Positions 26,161 to 37,494 of a DNA stretch of 64,000 nt are shown piece by piece (position 1 is the first letter of the stretch; each line of letters begins with the position of its first letter). Source of the stretch: Smittia aterrima (Eukaryota > Arthropoda > Insecta > Diptera > Chironomidae). The notes under the pieces were generated by a model, which had not been told where the DNA came from, searched no databases, and saw only the letters and a list, made by a program, of their open reading frames with translations. Location of the stretch: assembly GCA_033063855.1 (NCBI GenBank), contig CP093830.1, positions 21,266,854-21,330,853 on the forward strand. The letters are read 5' to 3'. Position numbers and translations under genes: made by a program.

Positions 26161-29100
26161 GAAAGTGTAGTAGATTGTTGAGCAATCACACACAACAGAC
26201 GAAAGCCGGCGAAAATGTTTCCATGTTGTGAGGAGTATGACGGAATCCCAGGGCTAAAGTATTGTGAAAACCGGAGGCAAAACATACGCAAACTCCACAA
26301 AAAGTGATTTCGTTCTCTCTTCCTTTTTCATCCTTGAGCCGGAATGAGATGGAATGATGACAGTGAGAGGAAGAAAACTCGACAAAAATGTATCATTCGC
26401 ATTGTCTGATTGTTTTGTGACTAATCTCCCTTCCATTTATAAATCATTATCGCTCTCGCCCTTTCACTGTCGATTGAGGTAGAAATTAATTCTATTCGGG
26501 GGCGAAATCTCCTCTTGATTCTCATTGCAATCGAAATCATCGCAACCGTTGTTGATATTTCCGAGGATTAAAGATGAATTGAAATGGGCGCCGAGAGTTT
26601 TTACCTTTCGCTGAAACTTTTGTTTGTGTTAGAGTAGAGTTTAATGCCATTGTTGGTTGAGGGACATTAAAAGTGGCAGAAAGAGTCATAAAAATGATAA
26701 AATGTTTTTTATGTTCGGGGCGGCACATTAAGAAGACGTAGCAGAAGTTTTTTCTTTAAGAATTTGTCAAAACTTTCGAAATGAATTTATTAAAGGCTCT
26801 CGACGACTTTTGCTTTTTGTTCTTTATTTCAAAACCGATAACAAGATTGAGAAGCAAAAGGATCGATTGATATTGCTTATAATGGGACGGTCACAGGCCA
26901 AACAAGAGTTGACAATTTAATAAAAGTTTCGCCGGATTGTCTCTCGACAGACAACAAGCCAAAAACAAGAAGAAGGAGAGAACAAACTAACTTCTGATTA
27001 TTTTTTTCGTTTTCCATTTTCCATCAAACAGAAAAAAAAGCAACAACAGAAAAGTTTATGGAACACAGAAGAAAAAGTTTTCTGTTTGTTGAGTTAAAGT
27101 TGTTTATAACATTCGCTCTTGAAGTTCGAGGGATGAGTGGAGATGGACTCGAATGAAAACAACAACGAAAGCACAAAATGGGTGACCGGAAAATGTCAAT
27201 GTGTGTTGAAGGCACAAAACATTAATTTTAAACAAAAACAAAACCTCGCACCAAACTCTCTCTCACTCCCTCTCACTTTTTCCCTTGACAAACTTTTAAT
27301 TATAATTTTAATACGAACAGCAGAAAAGTTTCTTGGTTTGGAAAATATAAATTTTTTGAGGGGTGAAAGCATCAAAAATCTCTTCACTGAGTTGATGCTA
27401 AGAGGTTTCCCTCTTCCACCCACGAACCCCTTCCGAGCCGAGAGAGACAGAAAAGATGAAAATTATTTACAAGCTTTTCTTGGCACATCAACAAAAGTTT
27501 CTTTCAAGGGTTTTCCATTCGAAAGGAGATCAGTTTTGAAGTTTGACTTGTAAGCAATGTCAAAAGCCCTTTCAGTTAGTTCCTGAAACTGCTGTTTATC
27601 TTGCTCGTTTTTATGTTGCTCGGAAGCTTTCTGGTAGGGAATTAATGATGACGACGGAGAGAGAGGCAAATGCTTAACTGCGAAAATGTTTTTGAAGTTC
27701 TCAGCCATAAGTTTGACAAATGACAAGACTGGAGAAGCCTCAAATGTCTCGTTTCGTTTGAGCTGGCAGCGATTTAGCTTTCGTTTCTCTTCACTCAGGG
27801 ACTTTGTCGCTTTGGAAACGAACTGCGGGCAATATTTTCTGCACCTTTCACGTATTTAATCCCTGACTTCGTTTCTCGTCCCTTTTTCTATTCGCCCGCA
27901 AGTCAAAGCTTTCCCTTTTCCGCTTTAGTTGAACTTAAAAGGTTTTAATTTTGTCGAATTATTTCTGTGCTTTGAAAAAAAATCTCTTCCATGTGTTTGA
28001 ACGACTTTTTTCTATTCAATTTGTGAATGCAGTTGACGTTTGAGTTTTCTATTTGATTGTCAATAAATTTTCTTTTCAATTTTTCAAGTCTCTTATGAGA
28101 ATGGACTCGTGAGGATGCTTCGGTCTGGTTGCCTAGCATTTTCCACATATTTTGACTTCACTCTTAGCTTCAGCATCGAGGCGGATTGTAACATTTTAAT
28201 TATGCAAAGCTTTGTTTAGTCAAGTTACGATGATGATGTCGAGAGTGTAAGGTGCTCTCTCGTTCACTCCACCCGCTGCCTCACTGTAAATGAGGATATT
28301 AAATTACATAATTTTCATGTTCCAAAATGAAATATTTTTAATTACGACTTGTGATTTATTTGCTTTAAGGGTCGTTTATTGTAATCACAACGGAGCGACT
28401 TCTCCGCAGCTATTTCAACATGAAAACTTTACGCTTTTAAAAATTAAACATTTTCGCCTTCTCTCGACACATACACAAGCCTCGCTTTTGCGAAATGTTG
28501 CGAGGAGCTTCTGGATGTCAAAATAGCCGAACTCGCATACCCTCGAGAGAGAGAAAAAGTTCCTCACAAAAATTTGTTATAAAAAGCGATCTATGGTCGC
28601 ATTAACAGAAGTTTTTAATGCCTTTATGATAAAAGTTGTTTGTTGTTTAATGAATAGAATTTTCATAGAGAAAATAATTTGAGCCACCCTCAAGTCGTCG
28701 TTGAATCAAAAAAAGGGGAACGAGAAGGTTTTCATATTTAAACACGAACAAATGACATTGTTAGCTGAGCTTGTGATGAATCGAGAAGTGTAACAGAATA
28801 TTCGTGAAATGTTGTTTGCTTTCATCGCTCTACCAATCAGCAGTTGATCCTGAATGATTCACCGAAAAACTTTTCCAAATCCGCCCTTAGCTTCGCATTA
28901 AACAACTCTCAAACTAAATTGAATTGAAAAATGCAGAAAAATATAATCTCGAAGCATTAGCAACATATTCTCTCTCGTTTGATATTAAATCGTGGTGAAA
29001 ATTTCGTTTCGGGGTAGGACGGGGTCGATGAAAATGTGAAAAAGGCAGCAATTCGGAAACAAACTTTTTCATGTGAGAGAAACAGAAAAAAAAAGTTTTC

Positions 29101-30463
29101 GACTATATGTTGAAGCATATGAGCGTTCAGAGCATAAAGATTATGCTTTATGAGCTGTTTAGGAAATTTGTTTCATCGCTTTTCGAGAGTTTTTCACTTA
29201 ATGTTGATGAGAAACTTTTTTCTACGCTTTTCCTTTTTTTTGAATTTAAATCGAGTTTGGTTATGCGAAGCAATAAATTTTTGTGCAACGAAAGAGAAAT
29301 TAAGTCTCGGGATTCATCCCTGCAAATAAATTTCTCTATCAAACACACTCAATCCTGTGCCTTTTAAAAAAACTTTTTTTTTTTCGTCGGCAAAGTTTTC
29401 GCAAGGAAAAATATGAAAAATTTAGTTTCAAAATTAAAATTATTTCGTAAACAATTTCAAAGTTTCAAATTTGTTCGTGAAAACTGAAAAGTTGTTCTGA
29501 GGCTTATGGGATGAGAAGGTGGGTGAGAGGATTAAAACAGAGAAGCTTCATTGAATAACAGCGAGAAAGCGAGCAAAAACTTTTATGATACAATTTTAGC
29601 CAAAAAAAATGAGGAAAATGAGATTTTTTATTTTTTGTAAGCTTTTTTAATTACAAGAAAACTTTTCTTTAAACGATTGACACTCTCTCTAGCATGTTAG
29701 ACAAATATTTGACGAGTAAGTTGATAGAAAGCTTATGAAAAGAAGTTAAAATGCGAAAACTCTGAACTGTAAAAACTTTGTTTTCGTGGCAATGGAAAGA
29801 GGAGGGAGCAGAGTGAAAGGCAAAAATGGAATAGATGGATTTTTTGATCGAAAAACTTTTCTTTCCGAAAAGTATTTAATTTATGAGTTTTTCTCTTTCG
29901 CAAGCAAACTCCCTCCGATACTTTTTTTTCCAGTTAACTTTTTCATGAAAGTTTAAATAGAAAACTCGAAGAAATAACTTCTGCCTTAATTCTTCTTCCT
30001 AGCTCTCGCTCTTTCTTGTTTGCCAGAGAGAAACTTCGATTATGAGAAACTTTCCTTTCGTTTCAATACGACAGTTTATTATTATCCTTTTGTTTTTGCC
30101 GAGAAGTTTCTTGTGAAACTTTTAAGATTGTGATCGGGGCGTCGGGGTTAACAGGACGTAGAATGGGAATCGACTTAGTTCACCAAGAAAACTGATATAA
30201 AAATGTTTCTGAAATTTCCGGGAAAACTTGCGAGCAAAATGCACTGAATGATAAATTTCCTTGAAGCTAACCAAACTCTGTCATTTCATTTCTGTCGTTG
30301 AAATTATGCAATTCCTCCTTCTCTCTCTCTCTCTTCATCGTCTCAAAATCACAATCGTCTCCTGCCAACACTATGACCCAAACAAGAACAAGTAGAAGAA
30401 TGCGAAGTTATTAGCTTCAAAGTTTGAAAAGTTTTTCCTTTAGCAAAAAGCAGAAAAGTTTCT

Positions 30464-30482
30464 TTTCTCTCTCTCTCTCTCA
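30464..30482. repeat. CT microsatellite
   Basis: An uninterrupted run of about nine CT units in the distal part of the long intron, close to two AAAAGTTT motifs. Confidence 0.8.
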
Positions 30483-31534
30483 CAGCGAGACTGTCAAGAA
30501 GTTTTCCCATACATGGAAAATTTTCGAAGCTCACTTGCTCTTAAGAGAAAGTTTTACGAAAATTGTTCTTGAAGCATAGAGAGGGATGAGGAAAGAAGAA
30601 AAGTTGAATCTTTGCTAATACAGAAGAAGTTTCCAAAACGAAAACTTTCTCCTCATTCTCCTCTCAATGCCGGCAGTTTCCTTTTCCAGCTTTTAAATTT
30701 CTCCAACTGCTTGTTATCAGCTCTCCAATAATTGTTTAGTTAAATTTTGTGAAACTCTCAGCAAACTATTTTAATTCGGAAAAGCTCAGTTTGTGGGGTT
30801 GAAAGTTTACAGTTAGTTTGGAAAACTGCTTGAAACTTTGGGATGTTGTTAAGAGCACATTTCATGACATATTCATGTTTATGTAACGTTTTACTGGGCG
30901 AAGGATGGAACGGAAGCCTTGTCATACGAGGGAGAGTGTGGGATGAGGGAAAGTTCAGCGAAGGTTTTTGTGATGAAAAGAGTAAATGGGATTATGTGAT
31001 TTTGCGTAATTGAAATGGATGGATTCTCTTTCTTACTCCGTCTCCTTCTCTTATGTGTTTACATGTGATCTTTTAAGCTAAAGTGTGCCGATGGGCGCCC
31101 CTTAAAAAGGCAGCTGTGGTTTCACCCACCACAAAACTTCTTTAATTGCGCAATTTTTTTTTTGTTTTATTTTGATATCGCCTGAGAGACTAGAAAACTA
31201 ATCAAGAAAAACTTTTTGTCCCTTTTCAGATTAATTTGCATAATGAAGACCAGAATGAAACGAGAAAAGTGATTAAAGCAGCATTTTAGTTTTTGGTGAA
31301 GAAACCCTAAAAGTTATCAATACAACTCAAGGATCATAGATTAACGAAGAGAACTCTCAAAGATAAAAGAAAAACATTTTCCAACCAAAATCGAAGATAG
31401 ACGAGCCGACTCGGACTATACGAACAGAAAATTAGTGAAGTGAAAGACTCGTGAAGAACTCTTTCCGTTTTTATTATTTTTTTCCTACGATTTTGAGTGA
31501 AAGCGCAGCAATTGATCTACAAAAGGATATAAAG

Positions 31535-33592
31535 ATGATGCCGAATAAACGTTCTCGCCTGGACGCGGTTCGTGGTCCGATATCATCAAATGGCCCCATG
31601 CAGACAAGGCCACTCGTAGCTTTATTAGATGGTAGAGATTGTTCCATTGAGATGCCAATACTGAAAGATGTTGCGACAGTTGCATTCTGCGATGCTCAAA
31701 GCACATCTGAAATCCACGAGAAAGTAAGTTCATAAGCGAATTTTTCATCTTAAGAGGATTTAATTAAACTTCCTCTTCTCTCTTCAGGTATTAAACGAAG
31801 CCGTTGGCGCTTTAATGTGGCACACAATAATTCTCACAAAGGAGGATCTCGAGAAGTTCAAAGCTCTTCGCATTATCGTGCGCATTGGCAGCGGTGTCGA
31901 CAATATTGACGTGAAGGCAGCTGGCGAACTTGGCATTGCCGTTTGCAATGTGCCCGGATATGGAGTCGAAGAAGTAGCCGATACAACGCTCTGTCTCATT
32001 CTCAATCTCTACCGACGAACATACTGGCTTGCAAACATGGTACGAGAAGGAAAGAAATTCACTGGACCAGAGCAAGTGAGAGATGCCGCTCAGGTAAGAA
32101 AATATTATTGATTAAAATTTATTTCTTTCTGTTACAAAAAAAACTTTTTATTTTTAGGGCTGTGCGAGAATACGCGGCGACACATTAGGCATCGTTGGAC
32201 TTGGTCGTATTGGTAGTGCAGTGGCTTTGAGAGCTAAAGCTTTCGGATTCAATGTCAGCTTCTACGATCCATATCTGCCGGATGGCATTGAGAAATCGCT
32301 CGGGCTGAACCGCGTTTACACTCTACAAGAGCTCCTCTTCCACTCGGATTGTGTCTCGCTGCACTGTACATTAAACGAACATAATCATCATCTAATTAAT
32401 GAATACACAATTAAACAGGTTCGTGAGAGGAAAATCATTTCAATGAAACTTGTTTCTAATTTAATTTTCATTGATTTTAGATGAGGCCTGGTGCATTCTT
32501 AGTAAACACAGCTCGAGGCGGACTTGTAGATGACGAGGCGCTCGCCCAAGCGCTGAAACAAGGCAGAATACGAGCGGCCGCACTGGATGTGCATGAGAAT
32601 GAGCCATATAATGTATTTCAGGTTTTTATTAACAACACAAATCAAAAACTGGTTGAAAAGCTTCTAAGCTTTTGAACTTTGTGATTTATTGAAATGTGAA
32701 CTCGACAAACGTCGTAACTAACGCAAACTCTTTCTCTGTCTTCGTCATTAGGGCGCTTTAAAAGATGCACCAAATCTGCTGTGTACTCCGCACGCTGCCT
32801 TTTACAGCGAAGCTGCCACAACAGAATTGCGCGAAATGGCCGCGAGCGAAATCAGACGAGCGATCATCGGCAACATCCCTGAGTGCTTGCGAAATTGTGT
32901 GAATAAGGAATACTTCATGAGATCATCATCGGGGGCCGCAGGATATTCGGAAGGTGAGACATCAACGTCATTCATTAAAAAGAGAGCTTTCGCCTGAACG
33001 CATTTATGATTTCGTTTCAAGCACTTTTCTTTCATTTTGATTTGAGAGAACGTTTGTTGTCGTCTTCGTCAATCAAAGATCATTTCCATTAAAAAAAAAA
33101 CTTTGAATGTCGAAAATAAACTTCAAAAAGAAACTTTTAAGAAAGAGTAAAAATCTAAAGTCAAAAATGAAACCAAACCATAATTGAACCCATTCACAGC
33201 TGGCATTAACGGTGGCTATTATTCAGGTGGACTGCATACACAACAAGCCCATAGTACAACGCCGTTAGAAGCGCCACACAGCGCTGGCTCAACGCATGCC
33301 TCAAGCGGTCCTCCTCAACAACAATCGACAGCAGCTCCTCCAGCCGCCTCCGCTGTAGCTCCTCCTCCAGGTATACCACACGCAATGGTCAGCAAATCGG
33401 TATGTTTGTTGTCTCCATTTTTATGATTTCTCTTTCAGCTTTTTGGTTTTACTTTATCGTTTGCTAAGCGACATTCGACGCAGACTGATGAATTAATCAA
33501 AGGTTTTCTCGTTCACTTTTTAGCCTCATAGTGCCCCGGATCCGAGTAATCATCATTCGTCAACAAAGCCAGAACCATCCGAAGTTCACTAG
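31535..33592 (+). CDS. CtBP: C-terminal binding protein, NAD(H)-dependent transcriptional corepressor
   Basis: Seven coding exons: 31535-31723, 31788-32093, 32158-32418, 32481-32621, 32752-32953, 33200-33399 and 33524-33592; all introns are GT-AG and the total is about 455 residues (Drosophila long form about 476). It has a D-2-hydroxyacid dehydrogenase fold with the Rossmann motif GLGRIG at 179-184 and the triad Arg264 (NTARGG), Glu291 (DVHENEP) and His313 (TPHAAF). The N-terminal substrate domain contains VALLDGRDCSIEMPILKDVA. The tail after residue 366 is Ala/Pro/Gln-rich and unstructured. CtBP is recruited by PxDLS-type repressors and assembles chromatin-modifying complexes. ATG 31535 is the first in-frame ATG in the exon and is followed at once by a second ATG (MMPNKR, compare MMPKR in fly). 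An alternative short end is possible (see findings). Confidence 0.97.
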
Positions 33593-35720
33593 TTTGTCAT
33601 CACCACGCACCAACTCACATAAACACACATACACACAACAATCGCCTAATTTACAGCGTTTACCTTTATTTCATTTAACATTTCAAGTTTAGTTCGTTTT
33701 TTTTTTCTCGCTGACAAAAAAACCTCCTTTCGACTATTTTTTTAACTAAACAAAATTTTTAAGGCATAATTGATGGACGAATGCTTGTTGACGGAGAATT
33801 AATTAAAGATTTCTTTCGCTCGTTTCCATACGTTGACGAGAGTGAGAGAGAGAGAGAAAAATATGTGAAAATAGACGATGTTAAAGATGATGATAAATGA
33901 TAATTTATAAAAATAGATTTTTTTCGATCGAGGAGGATTCGTATAAGTACTTAGGACGGTTAAGGATAACACAAAACAACTGAAAAAAAATGATTGTAGA
34001 GATTGTAAAGGGAAAAGGAAAATCATCAGCAAGACAAGTTTTTCTTTGCACATTTGAGAACTCTACGAACTTAACTTCATGACTTTCGTCTCGGAGCTTT
34101 GCGAAAAGCGAAGATCGAACATTGAAGTAATCGTAAAGCTTGCCCCCGGAATATTTGCTTCCCCCTCCTATCATCTTTCGTTTCTTTAATTGGAAATGGA
34201 AAGCTGGGTTATCGACAATCATCAAACGAGACATTAAGCGATTCCGCGGGCGTTCCGATCTAAACGAAAAAGAAAATTTTTCGTTCTCTGAATTTTCCTA
34301 AAAAAAACCAATTAGTGACGAGCCAGCTTTCTGTTACTGCCAAATGATCCATCGTATGATTATTTTTCTCATTTAAAACTTCTTGAACAAATTGAAGAGA
34401 AAAGGGAACGTGTACGAAAGTAATAAAATTCGATTAGAAATAAATTAAAGCAAATTGATAAACTATAAAGAGAAAAGAACACTTTAATGATGTAAATTAT
34501 GGACAAATTTGTAAATTTTATTTTGTCCTTAGTGGACGCAGTGAAGAGCTGAAATAAAAAGTCCACGCGTTCGATCGCCGATGCATTTAAATACTCAAAA
34601 GTCAGAGCTTACGAGAGCAGATCAAATCGAGTTCACTGTTTCAAAAAAGCACAATCGAATGTTTTTTTTTTAAATTTGATTTCGTGCCATTCGAAGCTGT
34701 TAAAAACCTCAAATCTCTCTATCTCTCTACCGATGACTTGAGAAGACAAGAAAACTTCCAGATTTTATAAAAGTGATCGCAGCCAAAACGGTACAAAAAG
34801 TGAAAAATGGTACAAAAGAATTTTTCCTTTGAGAAAGCTTTGTTTGAAATTGGAAACTCGAGAGCTAAGTTATCGTAATCTCTGTCTTGCGAGTAAGTCC
34901 TTTAATTTCCTTTCGATGAGCTGTAAAGATTTTCCTTATCTCGCTGTTGACGAAAGCGTTGACGATGAAATGGAAAAGATTGCGAAGGAAAATCGCAATC
35001 GATTCCACGAACTCGTGTCTCGCTGAATCGCATAAATTTTTCGCTGGAACTTCAAGCTATTTGATAGATTTTTACATTGACAGTTGTAAACATTGCAAGA
35101 AAATGAAGAAAAATCTACAAAAAAATCATGTTGTATAAAGAAGAAGAAAAAATATCTTTTCGAAGGCAGATGAAGAATTGTAATATTAAATTTTAAGATG
35201 AAACAAAAAACTGGATCCAAAACTTTGTGTGTCGATTAACTTCAATAGAGATGAATCATTTTAGAGACTTAGGACATCCAAACACACACACACACACAAA
35301 CAAACAGGATTTTCAAATTTGACTAAACTTTACTAGAGAAACTAGAAAACATTTTCATTTAAACAATTTTTTGTCTTATAAATTTTCCCCGATCGCGATT
35401 TTATTTTTTCTTTAAATGTAAGAAAATTAAACTTAACAACTTATTGCATAATGAATGAAGAAGAAAGAAGAAGTAAAAAAAGGAAGAAAAAGTGAAACTA
35501 CCTAAATATTAAGTCAAACAGATAAACGATGATTGAGAGGATAATGAAACATTAATTGAGGATGATAAATGAATACACGATGCAGTTTAATGATGTAATT
35601 GTAAAATTATTAAATAAATCCCCTTTTTTGAGTATAATGGTAATTATAATGAGAAAGAAAAATTATTGAAAAATAAAGATGAAAAAAGATTTCGTTTCGT
35701 TGAAAATCAAATCATTTTAA
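33593..35720 (+). other. CtBP 3' untranslated and intergenic region
   Basis: No credible coding sequence is seen. AATAAA signals for the plus strand occur near 34553, 35612 and 35672, so a 3' UTR of one to two kb with alternative ends is possible. TTTATT near 35790 may end the minus-strand gene that follows. The actual UTR end cannot be read from sequence. Confidence 0.35.
35282..35298. repeat. CA microsatellite
   Basis: About eight AC units in the region downstream of CtBP, probably within its 3' UTR or just beyond. Confidence 0.8.
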
Positions 35721-35860
35721 ATTTCAGATCGAAAATCAACTTCAAAGTCACAACACAATCTCAAAATGTTTTTTTTTTAATTCAAGGATTATTTATTAAA
35801 ATATTTTTCTCTCAGCGGGACTTCCAGCGTCACAATCATAATTATTCGCAACAATCTTCT

Positions 35861-36745
35861 CTAATCATAAAGTGAAATACATTCAAAGAAACTTCTCGCT
35901 GAGTCTCTGGCGATTTCGAAAAAACGAATCTTCTCTAGCTCAATCGCTTCGGATGTGAACTTCAGTCGGGGAAATAACGTTAAGAGAATCATGTGGTTGA
36001 TGAGATTTTTGTCGTTCGTCGCTCGGCACTTCATCGCTTCTGCTGGATTGAGATCGAAGATGGAAAAACTCCGCGTTCGATCGATAATGTTATAGTAATT
36101 CTTGACGAAACTTTTAATGATTGCGTCGCATTCGAAGGCTTGCAAATCTACAATCGATTCCTCGCCATCACCAAATGGACTAAACTGATAAGGCGCATCG
36201 ACGCTGTTCTCGTTGAGATGATTCATTAAACAATGAGCTTGTGCACTTGTTGTTCTCATGTTCAATGTGAAAATGTTTTCCGCATGTCGAGCATAGAAGG
36301 ATCTTGGTTCACACACCTGCAACGCATAGAGCAAAAGGATCTGCTCGGATGTCATCTTTGAATTAAAGCTGTGGAAGCTTCGATGAACTTTATTTAGCTT
36401 CTGATAAGCGAGACCTTTCAAATAGAGATCTGATACGTTGTAGAGCTGAAGGATGCCCACTATGCAATTCTCGTAATTCACAAAATTAGAGTTCTCCAAA
36501 TTGTCTACATTAACGCCTCTTGTTATCAATTCTCTCACTTCATCATAAAATTTGGTGATTTCATTTTCAATTTTTGCGTCGCAATCGTCGTCGCTTGTCT
36601 GACTTTCACTTGCGTTCGCAATAATATTGCGGCTGGTCAAGTAGTTGACTGCACATTCAGACAAATTGGGAACTACCACCGACACTCCCTCAATTTCTAT
36701 CACATTCGCGAACAGAGCTATCAACACAATAACCCGAAACAACAT
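35861..36745 (-). CDS. Secreted eight-cysteine protein, family not recognised
   Basis: A single open frame of 294 residues begins with ATG at 36745. The first 20 residues (MLFRVIVLIALFANVIEIEG) form a hydrophobic signal peptide. The mature part has eight cysteines at 31, 55, 94, 145, 172, 206, 240 and 289, enough for four disulfides, and possible N-glycosylation sites at Asn44 (NAS) and Asn103 (NVS). No transmembrane segment follows and no catalytic motif is recognised; the middle is rich in predicted helix. The composition and absence of stops support a real gene. It lies between CtBP and the F-box array and is divergent from F-box copy A. Single-exon secreted proteins of this kind are often tissue-specific in insects, but no function is assigned. 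Confidence 0.75.
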   Translation of the reverse strand: MLFRVIVLIALFANVIEIEGVSVVVPNLSECAVNYLTSRNIIANASESQTSDDDCDAKIENEITKFYDEVRELITRGVNVDNLENSNFVNYENCIVGILQLYNVSDLYLKGLAYQKLNKVHRSFHSFNSKMTSEQILLLYALQVCEPRSFYARHAENIFTLNMRTTSAQAHCLMNHLNENSVDAPYQFSPFGDGEESIVDLQAFECDAIIKSFVKNYYNIIDRTRSFSIFDLNPAEAMKCRATNDKNLINHMILLTLFPRLKFTSEAIELEKIRFFEIARDSARSFFECISLYD

Positions 36746-37240
36746 TTTAGAAACTTGAATTTAAATACTCGCGAAGCTCGGACAGAAACTTTATTCTACC
36801 GCCAACAACGAGGCTTATCAGCTAAATGAGAGTGGTGATTTTGATTCACGCTAGAGTTGGCGACGACGCTCTCATATTCAATTAATCGCACGAGTTATTC
36901 TCCCACGAGAATCTCCCTTTCAATCTTTAACTGTAACTTATGTAGACAAGACAATTTATTTTGTTGACTCTCTCTCTTAAAACAGTTTTAATAAAACTCC
37001 CTTCGTATAAATAAATTCATGAACCCTGAAAACAACTCAAAGCAAATCGTCACAAGCAGATTGAGTGTTTTCTCAATTTAAATGTTGATTCAGTTTGATT
37101 AAATTTTTGTTCTTTTAGCAAATCATTGATTTATGTTGAATATCGAAATTCTTTCTTGGACTGAATAAGTTTTGAATTTTTATGTCAAGTTAAAGAAATT
37201 ATGTCAAACACTTCTCTTTTATTGTCGATTTTTCTTTTTA
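36746..37240. other. Divergent intergenic region
   Basis: About 500 AT-rich bases between the secreted-protein start (minus) and the F-box copy A upstream block (plus). It must hold the promoter of the secreted protein. No further gene is seen. Confidence 0.4.
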
Positions 37241-37407
37241 AAATTTTGTAGTTTACCAGCGGATTTGTCTTCTAATAAGAAAGAATTAAAGTGAAAAAAA
37301 CAAAAAAAGGAAAATTTTGTCAACATTTTAATCATTTCACTCTCAACATTTGAAAAGGTAAGACACGATCACATTTTCTGGAGTTTTTATTTCTTTTCCT
37401 TTTTTAG
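37241..37407 (+). promoter_or_regulatory. F-box copy A: upstream block, 5' leader exon and leader intron
   Basis: The block CAGCGGATTTGTCTTCTAAT with its flanks lies at about 37241-37283. It is followed by the leader motif CTCAACATTTGAAAAG, whose end at 37357 is a splice donor (GTAAGACAC). The acceptor is at 37407 (TTTTTTAG). The same order recurs at the other copies. The block may contain core-promoter elements; that is inferred from its position. Confidence 0.55.
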
Positions 37408-37494
37408 ATATAAATTGACATAAAGGCAAACTTCCCACCGATCGATATTATTTCCAAGAAAATAAAATTCTCGAATCTTCCACTGACTAACAAC

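Larger units (their letters stand above)
19880..31220. repeat. Dispersed AAAAGTTT / AAACTTTT motif field
   Basis: Reading by eye, I count about 37 occurrences of AAAAGTTT or its complement AAACTTTT in these 11.3 kb, for example near 20599, 21130, 23131, 23220, 24069, 25031, 27073, 28866, 29091, 29577, 29660, 30426, 30451 and 31208. About six occur in the preceding 13 kb of the same intron. Many sit inside longer forms such as GAAAAGTTTC or AAAAACTTTT, which are near-palindromic. The copies are irregularly spaced and the flanks do not align, so this is neither a satellite nor a transposon family. The counts are manual and approximate. Confidence 0.5.
6776..31229 (+). other. CtBP: Very long gene-free stretch, inferred first intron of CtBP
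   Basis: Over 24 kb contain no open frame with recognisable protein features, no tRNA-like B box and no spliced gene that I can assemble on either strand; the longest open frames (about 140 codons) are low-complexity Phe/Leu/Ser/Lys translations. GAGA or CT runs recur near 7085, 9540, 12165, 19650, 21147, 23922, 24049, 25190, 28542, 30320 and 30465. In flies GAGA factor and CLAMP bind such runs, so a regulatory intron is plausible. The distal half differs in being packed with a short AAAAGTTT motif (separate entry). Confidence 0.45.

Noticed and set aside
27137..27726. Overlapping frames of 138 (plus) and 87 (minus) codons in the long intron
   Set aside because: They overlap on opposite strands, neither has recognisable content, and both contain AAAAGTTT-motif DNA; treated as noise.
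34829..35138. Short plus frames downstream of CtBP
   Set aside because: No ATG at the front of the longest, overlap with an opposite frame, and likely within the CtBP 3' UTR.
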